The notes: generated by a model from the sequence alone, not told the origin. Positions 18,976 through 31,610 are shown, numbered from the stretch's first letter. The stretch is DNA of 64,000 nucleotides from Alectoria sarmentosa (GCA_009733775.1 WOGZ01000038.1:1-64000), one strand, 5' to 3'. Made by a program: numbers and translations.

Positions 18976-20050
18976 GGCTGTAATGGTGTGCTTCGTCTTT
19001 AAAAGGGGGGCTGAGGTCTAGGATAAAATCAATTTTGTAATTAATTTTGGCTGCCAGCCAATCCCGCAGTTCATTCACAGGGTCACCATTCATTTACTTC
19101 GTCCTTCGCAATCTCGAGCATGATCGTTGACGTGAATGTACCAGTCGAGATGGCTATTGCACCTACGGGCACTAAAAATCAAAGGGCGAGAAGAGCGAGT
19201 GCCAAGCAAGACGAGACAGCAATTCCGGCTTGATAGCGTACATATCTTCGTTGCACAAAGTTCCAGGTCTGTAATTTGACGATGGAGAAGAGGAAATTTC
19301 TCCAAGCAATGGAAATGGACGCAGACAATAGCCGCTTTGAAGCTCTTCATAAATACCTCTTAAATCGGAACCAAAAAAAATTACCCCAGTCCTAATACCC
19401 AACCGACGAACCTCGTTCTCCAAAGATCCACTTTCAATACAACATAACCGAATAGGCCAGCACCACCACCCTGTACGAGCTTACTCTCAAACGGAATCGC
19501 CAGTGTGTCAGAGTTGGTGGAGAAAGCTCTAATGGTAAGGTCAATTTATAGTAGGAAAGCATGCATAAGCTTGGGGAAGGACCGATGCGACGTAAGATAC
19601 TAGTATTCTCTCCAGGACAGATTCCACACGATTCTTGTCTCTGCTGCAATAAGCTGTGATGTTTGTTCAGCTATGTGAGAGAGAAAGTGCTGAAGAAGAC
19701 TATGTAGCACTGATGTTGCCTAAGGTAAGTAGAGACCGTCTGCATCTACCGCATCTTGCAATCTGTCATATCAAGTACGCCTTTTAAGTGACCCCTTTTT
19801 AAATCTTCCATACCTCCGCACGGAAGTCACGACGGGGTTCCGCAAGCTGTGAGATCTTTGCATCCTACGCATGTCAGGTTTGAATCCTCGCAGTCGCGGG
19901 GGTAATTCGTACGTCAAGGGATCATGTATGTTAAGCTCGTATCATCGTACATCGTGACAGTACAGAGCGGTTCACTGTTTTTGCTAATTTCCAGGCCCCT
20001 CAGTAGAAGAGTGTTCTTGTTGATCAGATATCGTACTGCCTAGGAATCTC
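18976..20050. other. Intergenic, nothing recognised
   Basis: 1,075 bp between convergent genes. Short open frames on both strands only. A GGTTTGAATCC word near 19877 resembles a tRNA T-loop but no cloverleaf forms around it. Confidence 0.5.
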
Positions 20051-21458
20051 TCACCCAGGAATCATACCCGCCAACCGCAACCTATCAAACGCCTTGAACC
20101 AAGAAGTCTCGGGCTCAATCTCCTCCTCAAACCCCACCTTCCTCGCCTTCTCCACGCTCATATGCCTATCAAAAGTATAATGATATCCGTACTCATCAAG
20201 AGCTTTTGCCTTAAACACGCTACTACCTTTCCCGCCCCACTCTTCCAAGACCTGCTTATGCTTCTCAATATAGTCTCCCGGTTTCAGCGCGCCCTTACCA
20301 TCGACATCAGGGCCTACACCTTCGAGTCCGAAGTATTTCGCAATAGCGGGCCAACGCTCGCTCATGCGCGACGGGCGGGCTTGGTCAGCGATGTTGAACA
20401 ACTGACCGCCTCCGCATTTCTCGGGGTGTAGGGAAGCCCAGATGGAGAGTTTTGCTATGATGTCTGCGGAGGCATCATTGAAGAGGGCGTTGTAGCCTTT
20501 TGCAGTGCCGGGAAAAGGGACTTTGGCGCCTTTTCCTTCGACGAGAGCGTACAAAGAGAGCCAGGTAGCCCAGTGGGCTAGGAGGTTGAAGGTGCTGCCG
20601 TTGGGGACGAAGCCGATCTTTCAGAAGAAGCAGCGCGTATGAGAACAATGAGTTGCGCTAGCGTCGAGGGCATCCTATACTTACAATGGCATCCGGCCTA
20701 ACTTCACACCACGTCCATTCTCTCCCTTTGCTCATCTGCTCGAGCGCGTCTTGATGAGCAAAGCAGAAAACATTGCTGGCGATTGGGTTTGGTAGTCGGC
20801 CCACGGATTCCTTAAAAGGGGCTTTGAATACGCCGCCTGGAATATGAATGCCATACCCCTGTACAGGGCTCTCATTACTTCAAAGTACCAACAGGTGTGG
20901 GATCAATCGTAACAAACTCACCCTAGTACCGCTGGGAAACGCTACGAATTTCAGATTCGGAGAAAGAGCGTCCAGGGCGCCGATTGCACGCTCGATCATT
21001 TCCCGATTGACCTTGGTTTCGAGGTCCATTTCTTGCTCCTGTTTATAAGCTGGTGAAACCGAGTGAGCATTCATGTCAGTTGGAGACTCGATTGCTGATG
21101 TGACTCATCCATGGATGACAGACTGATCCTCTATGGTCAAGCACGCACCAAAGTAAAAAGCATGCGTGACATTGCCGATATCTCCGACTTCACGCTTTAG
21201 AAAAGCTGTCAAATCCTCGATTGACCCCTTTAAAAGATTTACATGAGAGACCAGCTGAAGCTCCGGTCGTGACAGCGAGGCACTGGGCCAGTAAGATTCA
21301 GCCACGCTGAAAGGCCTATTTATCAATGCTGTCACGCGTGAGAAAGTGCCTTGGGCAGGATAGTTGGAAAGGAGCTGGTCGACAACGCCCCAGCCTGCGA
21401 GACCAGATGCGCCAAAGATTAGAGCGTGGGCGCCGGATGTTGATGCGGATTGAGCCAT
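20051..21458 (-). CDS. PRISE/iridoid-synthase-like NAD(P)-dependent reductase (392 aa, 4 exons)
   Basis: Model: complement of 20051-20617, 20685-20858, 20922-21049 and 21149-21458, with introns of 67, 63 and 99 nt whose donors are GTAAGT, GTGAGT and GTGCGT. The Rossmann nucleotide-binding turn FGASGLAGWG is at residues 15-24. Other family landmarks are HAFYFAYK (ending the first exon and resuming after the intron), PSGTRGYGIHIPGG with the tyrosine expected in the active site, and WCEVRPDAIIGF. Length and pattern fit the atypical SDRs related to plant progesterone 5-beta-reductase, common in fungi as uncharacterised paralogues. The start ATG at 21458 (AAAATCATGG) is preferred over upstream non-ATG codons. 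Substrate unknown. Confidence 0.82.
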
Positions 21459-23324
21459 GATTTTCTTCAGGGATGAATAGATTGAAAGATAGGAAATATT
21501 GGTGAAGTCGTCGACGGGGCTACTTTTGTAGAGCAGTCGCTTCAACCGAGTGACCGAGAGTCAGAGTCATTCGAAGAACTCCATTGAGATAGAAACGTTA
21601 TTGTGCATGAATTGGTGAGTCAGAAGTCACAAGATGATGGCATACTTGGCACATGCGAAACTGTATGCACAAACACAAATTTAGATACCTGCATTCACCA
21701 TTATGCTGTACCTCGCAAAACATGCACCTCGCACATTGTTGCGCTTAGAGACGGTAGGCGCCGGGGACTTTGTACCTAAATAGACCTCGACGCAAAGTAA
21801 AGTGAACGGTGAGTGCGAGCGCAGTGAGTCATAATTGAGTCAAGTCGGATATCAAAGGGACAAGACTTGGCCGCGCGCAACACATGCTCGAGCGAGTGCG
21901 GTGATTATGGTTAAGTGCGACACAGCACAGGCACGGTGGGCGTGCGCGCCACTGTGGGTCCTCCCTTGAGGACAACGTTTGATTTGTTGGAAATGAAGGA
22001 ATAAGTATGTCCTTCTTGCGTCTGTCAACTCAAGAATCGATGATACGCATTCATGAGTCATGACGACTAAAACGCTTTCCAGAAGAGCTTTTATCCTGCG
22101 CACTGCCGATTTCACGAGTATATACAGAGGTCGGCAGCGAAAGTCCTGGACGCCAAGACTTCTGCGTCAAGATATCGGGCAACGCTCCGCTTGAAGGGTT
22201 GCCTGACAATGCGCTTAGAAGTGCTTCGGAGCTGTACCTAGCCCAAGCTCAGTTTGCAGGCTTTGGGGGCCTCCGGTTCTTATTGCGCCCAAAAAAGGTT
22301 CCCTAAAACTTAGTTCATGTGCTCCCAGAAGATAGTTCTGGGGCTCCGCCAATAGGGCTATATTCCGAAAGTAGGGTTAGGGCTGATACCAGCGTTTTCC
22401 AAGGACTTTCCGTGCCGACTCGTGCCTCTGTACTCCATACGACCAAAAGTCCTGCACCCGCGAAGATTCTTGCGCTCAGACCTCGGATAAGCTAAACGGC
22501 TACATGGACAATGCGCTTAGAGCTGCAATTGCGCCTGGTCCGCGCCCAGTCTGGGGCGCACCGCCCCAATTAGGCCCCATAGAAGTCCCCAAGTTTCATA
22601 TCTATGCGCACCCAAGACATGGTTGTAGGGCCCTGTAGTGGGGAGCCCTAATATTACCCTTGGGAGCACAGACGTTGAACTTCTAGGGACCTTTGTGAGC
22701 ACAGTAGGATGGATCCTCGAACCCCAAAGTGGGCTTGGGCCAGGTTCAGAATCCTAAGCATTTACGACACCATCAGGCGGAGCGATATCCGACATCTGGA
22801 CCCTTTTCTTGGCATGTTCAGAACTTTTCCGTACACTAAGTCGACAGTGTAAGATACCTAGGTATCTTACATCTCATCGTCTAGCCTAAAAATATAGTCA
22901 GCACGTCATCCCAGCCTTGAAAGCCTTGATCACAACTTTTTTGCCCGTGTTCCGGAAGCAAGGGCCGAAAAGCAAATCTAATTGCTAGTACAGGTTTATC
23001 TTGTGCTAAGGTTGGTACTAAGGTAGTCCGATCTAGATACGCGAGTCATGCACGGACATGTTTACACCAATAATTTCAAAAGTCGTTACGAAAAACAGAT
23101 GCCTAATTAATTGCAGCCCAAGTATTCTTACACCGCCCTCACCCCAGCCAATTGTTTCTTCTCGTCATATATCCTCCATATTCTACTGAAATATTTCTCC
23201 TCACATTTTCTTGCTTGAATTCATGACTTCTCAAACTGTGCTATTGGCATTCTCAGTGTCTGATCTAATCTGCTCACCCGTCTGACATTGCCGCATACCT
23301 GTTGGAGGCGTAGCATTTCCCAGG
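21459..23324. other. Long gene-free stretch with a decayed ~300-bp duplication
   Basis: 1.87 kb without a supported gene. Two diverged copies of a ~300-bp segment are visible at about 22145-22390 and 22445-22690, sharing AAAGTCCTG and an exact 15-m GACAATGCGCTTAGA at 22205 and 22507 (step 302 bp). A TAGGGTTAGGG word lies at 22372-22382. The segment directly before 23325 is the pump promoter. Confidence 0.5.
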
Positions 23325-26300
23325 ATGCAAGCTGTTGACGAATTGATCCGAGGAGCGCACCAACATGGTCTTTCCAGACCCCCAAATGACGTCGCTGAAG
23401 CAGACCCGGCCCCGAAGAAAGAGGTTGACGCTTCGACCCCTGATACAATCGCTGAGGTCGAAAAATTCAAAGCACGGCATCCCCCTCCTCCAGAACCCAT
23501 TGAAGCTCCCATTAGCATCGAACCTCGACCCGCTCCTTCGACTGTTTTAGCCGAAAATCGCGTCTCCGTTGGCCGCGCAGAAGCCGAATTCGCGGAATTG
23601 AGTCGTCAGCTCTCCGGCATATCAGAAAAAAGCAAGACCGTATCGAGGAGACCAAGCCATGGAAGTATATTGAGTCGGGGCAGTGGGTTGAAAGAAAAGG
23701 ATATCGAGAAGGAGCCAACAAGCTCAACGGAGTCGGAACTAGAGTCATGGGACCTGGAGCAGACACTGAGAGGCACCAAGGACGAGGATATCGCTGCTGG
23801 GATTAAGTCGAAGCGAATTGGCCTCATATGGGACGGTCTTACGGTCCGGGGAGTTGGAGGAGCTAGGAACATTGTCAAAACTTTTCCCGAGGCCTTTGTG
23901 TCTTTCTTCAACGTATTTGGGACGGTAATGCATATATGTGGATATGGCAAGAAGGGGAAAGAGTTTGATATCTTGAGACAATTTCGGGGAGTGGTTCTAC
24001 CCGGCGAGATGGTTCTGGTGTTGGGGCGGCCAGGCTCAGGATGTACGACGTTTCTAAAGGTCATAGCCAATCAGCGTTTTGGATATACGGGCATTGACGG
24101 AGAAGTGCTGTACGGTCCCTATGATTCGAAGACGTTCGCGAAAAATTATCGCGGAGAGGCTGTCTATAATGGGGAGGATGACATCCACAATCCAACACTC
24201 ACAGTCGGCCAGACGCTAGGTTTCGCTGTAGACGTCAAGACTCCTGGCAAACGGCCTGGTGGGATATCGAAAGGGGAGTTCAAGAAAAAGGTGGTAAATC
24301 TGCTCCTCAAGATGTTTAACATCGAACACACCATCAACACCATCGTTGGCAATCCATACATGCGGGGTGTGTCGGGAGGTGAAAGAAAACGAGTCTCCAT
24401 TGCGGAGATGATGGTAACGTCAGCTTGCATATGCGCTTGGGACAATACAACGCGAGGATTGGATGCTTCAACCGCATTGGACTATGCCAAGTCTTTGAGA
24501 ATCATGACCAATATTTACAAAACAACGACCTTTGTTTCGCTATACCAGTACGTATTTCCGAACTCCATCTTGCCCCTTTTGGACCAAGTTTTGAATCTTG
24601 AGACATGTCTCAGAGTGTCTACTCTGTGACATGTACCAAAGCTCCACCAATCCCCTCAAATAGACAATTCTGACTCCGAAATTATAATGTAGAGCTAGTG
24701 AGAACATTTACGACCAATTTGACAAAGTGATGGTCATAGACGAGGGCCGTCAAGCCTTCTTTGGTCCTGCGACCGAAGCACGGGAATACTTTGAAGGTCT
24801 CGGCTTCAAGGAAAAACCCAGGCAAACCACACCGGATTATCTTACGGGCTGCACTGATCCTTTTGAACGTGAATACGCATCTGGAATGTCCGAAGCCAAC
24901 GCTCCACACGACCCTGACTCCCTTGCAAAAGCCTTCAACGAATCCACATTCGCGGCCAAACTGTCAGAAGAAATGGTCGATTACCGTAAAAAGCTCGAGC
25001 ACGAAAAGGAAGTCTACGCCGACTTTGAGACCGCTCATCAGCAAGGCAAGCAGAAGCATACGATGAGGTCCAGTGTCTACGCTGCCCCTTTCTACTTGCA
25101 GATCTGGGCTTTGATGCAGCGCCAATTCCTCATCAAATGGCAAGACAAGTTCTCGCTAGCTGTTTCCTGGATCACCATGATTGTCGTAGCTATCATACTT
25201 GGCACTGTGTGGCTCAATCTGCCTGATACCTCGGCAGGTGCATTCACTCGAGGAGGAGTTTTGTTCGTCTCTCTCCTTTTCAACGCTTTCCAAGCCTTCG
25301 GCGAACTTGCTTCAACAATGCTTGGCCGGCCGATCGTCAATAAGCACCGTGCATATACCTTTCACAGACCTTCCGCTTTGTGGATTGCTCAGATCATTGT
25401 TGATCTAGCTTTCGCCGCCGTTCAGATCTTCGTCTTCAGCGTCATGGTATATTTTATGTGCCATCTTGTCAGGGATGTAGGTGCATTCTTCACGTTCTAC
25501 ATGGTCATTGTGTGTGGATATCTGGCGATGACGCTATTCTTCCGAACCTTGGGCTGTTTTTGTCCTGACTTTGACTATGCAATGAAATTCGCTGCTATCG
25601 TCATCACTCTCTTTGTATTGACTTCTGGCTACTTGATTCCATATCAAAACGAGAAGAAGTGGCTGCGATGGATCTTTTGGATAAATGCACTGGGGCTTGG
25701 TTTCTCGGATTTGATGATGAACGAATTCGGGCGCCTCACTCTGACTTGTACTTCACCCTCTCTTGTGCCCTCTGGATCTTCGTATGGGAACATAGCGAAC
25801 CAAGTTTGTACCCTTCCCGGCGGTTCTGCTGGATCGACTCGAATTTCGGGAAGTGACTACATAAGGATTGCATATGACTATGACGTTGGCGACCTTTGGA
25901 GGAATTTTGGCATCATCATCGTCCTCATCGCCGTTTTCCTCTCTTTGAACGTTGCTCTAGGCGAGACCCTCAACTTTGGTGCCGGCGGCAGAACTGTCAC
26001 CTTTTTCGCCAAAGAAGATGTAGAGAAGAAGAAGCTCAATGACGAGCTTATGCAAAAGAGGCAGAAGCGGCAGCTGAAACAAGAAACGCAAGGGTCTGAA
26101 CTGAACATTACATCGAAAGCCGTCCTTACCTGGGAAAACCTCTGCTATGACGTTCCAGTCCCGTCTGGACAGTTACGATTGTTGCAGGATGTTTTTGGAT
26201 ACGTGCAACCTGGCCGGCTGACTGCCTTGATGGGTGCTTCTGGCGCAGGAAAGACGACCTTGCTTGATGTCCTGGCTTCTCGAAAGAACATCGGGACCAT

Positions 26301-28060
26301 ATCAGGCGATGTTCTGGTTGATGGTATAGCTCCTGGAACCGCGTTTCAAAGAGGAACCTCATATGCTGAACAGCTTGATGTTCATGAGTCAACTCAGACA
26401 GTGAGAGAAGCTCTGAGATTCAGTGCCGATCTCCGGCAGCCATACGAAGTCTCTCGAGAAGAGAAGTACGCCTATGTTGAGGAAGTCATATCCTTACTAG
26501 AGATGGAAGAGATTGCGGATGCGATCATTGGCGAGCCCGAGAGCGGGTTGGCAGTTGAACAACGGAAACGTGTGACAATAGGCGTGGAGCTGGCGGCTAA
26601 GCCTGAGCTACTGCTTTTCCTTGACGAGCCTACATCTGGACTTGATTCGCAGTCGGCCTTTAACATTGTCCGTTTCCTAAAGAAGCTTGCAGCCGCTGGG
26701 CAATCCATCCTCTGTACCATTCATCAGCCTAATTCGGCGCTCTTCGAAAACTTTGATCGTTTGCTTTTGTTACAACGCGGAGGCGAGTGCGTGTACTTCG
26801 GAGACATAGGGAAAGATGCAGTGGTGCTCCTAGATTATTTCCGCAAAAACGGGGCGATTTGCCCTCCCAACGGAAACCCGGCCGAGTGGATGCTTGATGC
26901 CATTGGAGCTGGACAAGCACCGCGGATCGGCTCCAGGGATTGGGGCGAAATTTGGCGAACCTCGTCTGAGCTAGCAGATACCAAAGAAACCATCCGCCGC
27001 ATCAAGTCTGAACGCATTGCAGAGTTTGGATCCAACCGCAAGACCGACGAGAACGAATACGCTACACCTCTTTGGCACCAAATCAAGATCGTCAACAGAC
27101 GCACTCATCTGTCGTTCTGGCGATCCCCAAACTATGGTTTTACACGCCTCTTCAACCACGTGGCCATTGCCATACTGACTGGACTTACGTTCTTGCAGTT
27201 GGACGACTCTCGCACGTCGCTACAAGAACGCATATTCGTAATTTTCCAGACTGTTGTCCTACCCACCATCATCATAGCACAGGTCGAGCCAAAATACGAC
27301 CTTTCCCGCTTGATCTTCTATCGCGAATCCGCTGCAAAGGCATACAGGCAGTTTCCCTTCGCGCTCGCCATGGTCCTTGCGGAGATGCCCTACAGCATTC
27401 TTTGCGCAGTGGGCTTTTTCGTTCCTCTCTACTACATGCCTGGGTTTCAGCCCGCATCTAGTCGTGCAGGCTATCAGTTCCTGATTGTTCTCATTACGGA
27501 ACTCTTCTCCGTGACCTTGGGGCAGATGATCTCCGCTTGCACGCCTAGCAGCTTCATCGCCATGCTCATTAACCCCTTCCTCATCATCACGTTCGTTCTC
27601 TTCTGCGGTGTCACAATCCCCCAGCCGCAAATACCAAAGTTCTGGAGAGCCTGGCTGTACCAGTTGGATCCATTCACGAGGCTGATTGAAGGCATGGCAA
27701 GTCATCTTCACTCCCTTCGCCCACCAATGACTGACAAAAACACAGGTGGTGACCGAGCTGCACGACCGCCCTGTCGTCTGCTCCCCCTCTCAACTCAACA
27801 CCTTCACCACTCCCTTTGGCCAAACATGTGGCCAATACATGGATGCCTTCTTCTCCAGCGGTGGCGCAGGCTACCTCGTCAATAACGCAACCGACGTGTG
27901 CCAATACTGCGCCTACAAGGTTGGGGATCAATTCTATGAGCCACTAGGATACACTTTCGATCACAGGTGGAGGGATCTAGGGATATTGGCTGCATTCATT
28001 GGCAGCAATCTGATCTTGCTCTTTTTGGGGAGCAGGTATCTGAACTTCAATCGTCGCTGA
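23325..28060 (+). CDS. PDR-type (ABCG) full-size multidrug ABC transporter (1,513 aa, 3 exons)
   Basis: Model: 23325-24547, 24693-27696, 27746-28060. Intron 1 is 145 nt (GTACGT...GTAG). Intron 2 is 49 nt with the rare donor GCAAGT and acceptor ACACAG, needed to read GMVVTELHDRPVVC. Domain order is NBD1-TMD1-NBD2-TMD2, as in yeast Pdr5 and Candida Cdr1. NBD1 has the degenerate Walker A GRPGSGCTT (234-242), signature VSGGERKRVS and degenerate Walker B CAWDNTTRGLD. NBD2 has canonical GASGAGKTT (about 921-929), LLFLDEPTSGLD and the PDR-specific VEQRKRVTIG. Six transmembrane helices follow each NBD. Expected at the plasma membrane, exporting hydrophobic compounds such as azoles or toxic metabolites. 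Confidence 0.92.
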
Positions 28061-28402
28061 ATGACGTCATGATATCACAAAATCTAAGTTTGACGGATCG
28101 GATGAAACAACCCCATTGTCCACCAATGCATTCCAGCGCTTTGCCAACCGTGGCCGCATCCAGCGACCCAAAACTCTTTGCAGGTACAATGCCGGCACGA
28201 AATCCAACAACAACAGTACAAATGCTCAAGACGCCGACATTTATACCGACAGAGATCGACGTTCTCTACTGAATGCGCCAATTGGACCCTCATTTCTGCC
28301 CAACAGCTGATCCCTTCAGCTTCCCACCCCAGCCGAAACTCTGCGCGAACCTCGAAAAGATCGCCAGTCATCCAAAGCATCCACCGTCACCATCGCACAT
28401 AC
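28061..28402. other. Intergenic, nothing recognised
   Basis: 342 bp holding the pump terminator region and the promoter of the small membrane protein. No clear signals. Confidence 0.4.
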
Positions 28403-28933
28403 ATGCTCGCCCTCGCCGCCATCCTCACCTTCCAAATCCTCTTCGCACTCTCCTGCCTCCTCTTCTTCCTCTTCCTCGTCACCATTTACGTTTTCCGGCG
28501 GCCAGGTCATCTCACAACCTCGGACCACCTTTTCAACCCTCGACGGTGGAAATTCAAAGCAACCCCACCCCCTCTCCATCCATCATCCCTACAACAAGGG
28601 GATCTTGAAAGTCACCCCCAGCCTACCTACAACAACCCTTTCGACTCCAGCCTCACCACTTCTTCTCGAGACTCATCCGCAACCGAGTGCTCGAGTGCGG
28701 ACACGCAAAGGAGTGGAAACAATTATCCAGAAACCCCATTCGCAACGAAGCCAATCACGTGGCGGGATCCGTGGAGGTGGAGATTCGGGACTGGAGAGGA
28801 GGAGTCGTGTGGAAGAGGGAACGGGGGCGAAGAAGAGCAGCGACGACAAATCAGCGTGGAGAGTCCGGGACTGAGTCCGTTGGGGCTGGGGAAGTATTTC
28901 TTTGAGGGTGGGGTCGGGATTCGAGATATGTGA
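28403..28933 (+). CDS. Small single-pass membrane protein (176 aa)
   Basis: The ATG at 28403 opens with a strongly hydrophobic segment of about 30 residues (LTFQILFALSCLLFFLFL at its centre), then a cytosolic-looking S/T/P- and E-rich tail. The frame is open further upstream, but the hydrophobic segment starts exactly at this ATG, which follows a CA-rich leader. I know no family. It is convergent with the cyclase gene. Confidence 0.5.
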   Translation: MLALAAILTFQILFALSCLLFFLFLVTIYVFRRPGHLTTSDHLFNPRRWKFKATPPPLHPSSLQQGDLESHPQPTYNNPFDSSLTTSSRDSSATECSSADTQRSGNNYPETPFATKPITWRDPWRWRFGTGEEESCGRGNGGEEEQRRQISVESPGLSPLGLGKYFFEGGVGIRDM

Positions 28934-29275
28934 CGGCTGTTGAGGGGATTGGAAGCTGGGGATGGATAGATGGAAGGTACAGGGCGTCCATAAGATACGC
29001 GTTATTAGCCCTTTCTCAGAAAGAAGAGCAAGCGACGCAGCATATACCAATTTTTCATGTTTGAGATTTATGTACCGCATCAGGATGACCCACTTTTGCA
29101 AAGATGAAGTAGACAGGGAAGTCGATGTCTGGTCCCAGAGGCAAAGTGGTATTTTCGTGGCTGCAAGCCACTATCTTGTGACAGACATCTATACGCACGC
29201 AAAAGCCAACCTTTCTTCTAATCATCTCACCGGGAAAGATAGATAGACAGACAGATAGAAGGTTCATACCCAAAA
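28934..29275. other. Convergent intergenic region
   Basis: 342 bp between two 3' ends (small membrane protein and oxidosqualene cyclase). It has a short GATAGATAGACAGACAGATAG run near 29238-29258 and nothing else. Confidence 0.4.
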
Positions 29276-31610
29276 TCACAGAATCTCCGGATTCCCATAC
29301 TTCCTCGCGAACATACCCAGTGCTTTGATCGGGAAGATGAACTTGTAGTTCGGGTACGAGATCATGACGCTCTTATTGAACACGCCCTCGATGCCCTCTT
29401 GCTTCCACTCGCCATTCCCCTGTTGCCTCTTCATAATGAGCCTGACGGCCCTCTCAATCGGCTCCCTGTGCGGATACTCCGCAACCATGAGGGCGATGAT
29501 GGCCCAGCTGGTCATGACGATCTGGCTCTCGCGCTGGACGTAGGTGGCGGTTTCGCAGCTCCGGTAGCTCTCCCCCCAGCCGCCGTCGTCGCGTTGCTTG
29601 CCGAGGAAGAAGTCGCAGGCCTTTCGCACGCGGGCGCTGGTGGCGTGGGTTTCGCCCACGGAGGCGAGGGAGTCGAGGGCGAACATGCCGGCGTAGGTGA
29701 AGCAGATGCCCCAGCTGCCGTACCAGGATCCGTCCTTGCGTTGGGCGTTGCGGATGTACTTGAGTGCGCCATCTAGCGCTTTGGAGATGTCTGCCTTGCG
29801 GTACTCGGGGTAGTGTCTCGAGAAGAGGCGGAGAGCTGTGACTACTGCGGTGCTGCACTCCGGGTAGTCGTATTCGACCATGATTCTACCAAAGACTTCG
29901 GCTGCGTTTAGATACTCCAGATACTCCGAGCCGCGAGTTGGCTCATAAGAGGCGAACCCTCCGGACCCATTCTGCATTGTAAGGATTGTGTCAATGGCGT
30001 CATGGAGGCGGTCATCGGACACTAAGTTTGGATAACCAGATGTATGCTGCAGCATCATGACCGCTTTCATCGCTTCACTTGTCGTATCGCTAACGGCGTA
30101 GCCCTGTAATTTCGTACTAAAGGCCCAAGCGCCCTTTCGCTGCTGTCGATAACAGACATCCTGCTCTCTGCAGTTCTCTCTGATCTGTTGATCTTCCAAG
30201 AACTCAAGAGCTTTTGTCAGCATTGGCTTCCACTTCGGATCTTCTGCCAGCCCCGCTTCATGGACTGCTTGGATAAGCCACGACGTGTCCCACGTCTGCA
30301 CTCCATTGGTGCCGTTGACGAGCATGCCTTCATGTTTCATCCAGAGATATTCTGGTAAACGCTCGCGATGGCGCTTTACGGAGTAGCTGTCTGGACCGTC
30401 ATGAATGTAGCAGGCCACCAAATTCATGGGAGCACTAACAGGAGCGAGGTTCGCGTAGTCAGTGTTCTCGTCTTCGCGGTGGATCAGGTTGAATGACCAG
30501 TCTTCAGCTCGCTTCCTGATAGAATTTGTTCGGAGAAACGGATTCCAGATGTAGGCCAAAATCCAATTGATGATGGTCAAAATCCATGACTTTGGGTGAT
30601 AATTGTCTCGGGGAGATATGCTATTACGATGAGACGAGAAGTTGATAGAGGAATGGCTTTGAGTGTATATTTCTTCGCGAATCTGTCGGATCAACGGCGT
30701 CTGAGGTGTTACGAATCGCCTAGAGTAGATGTAGGACATGGGCAGGAAGACCATGCGCATGTGTATCCACCAACGCCAAGGAGCGATAGGTACCCAGTCA
30801 GGGAGAAGCCTGCATTGATTATCAGCGAATCCCGTCACCATTGAACCAGCTAGTTTTTGACAAACCACAGCTCTGGAGGTACAGGATTTACCCCTTCCCA
30901 CTCCATAACTCCCAGCACCGCCAACCAAAACTTTGCCCAATGCGGCCCCATCACCGCTCCGCCCAACTGATGTAGCATCCCCCTGGCCTTTACCATCCTC
31001 TCATCCTCTTCACTTGCTCCCAGAAGTCTCAATACAACATAAGTCATCGTAGTCCCATACGCCGTACTCTCGCCCTCAATATGTAACCCCCACCCTCCAT
31101 CATCTAGATTCTGTCTTGCGAAGAGATATCGTTTCATTTCTATGGCGATGGGTGCTGGTATAGGTGTCTGAGTGACGTACCAGGCGATGACCATACCTGG
31201 GAGGAGGAACATGGGACCGCCATATTCGCAGGCCCAGTTGCCAGGGGGGAGCTGCAGGCGGGAGAAGAAGGAGAGGGCATTCTGGACTGAGGATAGCGGG
31301 GTTCTAGGTGGCGCAAGTTCTGGTAGAACCTAAGATCAATTTGTCAATGGCATTGAGAAGCGCGAGGAGCTGGGCTGGAGCTGACCAGAAGCAGGCCGAG
31401 GTGGTACCTATCAGCCGTACTTTGCGGCCAAGCTTTGACCTCTCCGTCGGTCTCGAGGTAATGCCATGTCTGTCGGCCTGCTTCGTCCAGGAGCCGCCAT
31501 CGCTGGATGTCAGTAGTCTCTTGTTTACAGACGGAAGGTACCGTCGTGCCGTTCTGGTGATGGTCGCCATTGGCGTTGCCATTCAAGACCGTCTGCTTCA
31601 CCCTCGCCAT
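29276..31610 (-). CDS. ERG7: Oxidosqualene cyclase, lanosterol synthase-like (740 aa, 3 exons)
   Basis: Model: complement of 29276-30809, 30866-31329 and 31386-31610, with two 56-nt introns. It cyclises 2,3-oxidosqualene to lanosterol, the first sterol of ergosterol synthesis, at ER/lipid-droplet membranes. Several QW motifs are present (QNLDDGGWG, QNGSGGFASYE, QRKDGSWYGSWG, QRDDGGWGESY, QQGNGEW), along with NGTNGVQTWDTSW. The catalytic acid block reads VSDTTSE at 469-475 with the proton-donating D471 kept, but canonical enzymes have VSDCTAE, so the neighbouring Cys is Thr and the Ala is Ser. Length fits Erg7 (about 730 aa). It is probably the housekeeping lanosterol synthase, but a specialised triterpene cyclase cannot be excluded because the active site differs. 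Confidence 0.85.

Noticed and set aside
19866..19905. tRNA-like T-loop (GGTTTGAATCC) near 19877
   Set aside because: No matching acceptor stem, D-arm or anticodon arm can be formed upstream, and the fourth T-stem pair is a mismatch.
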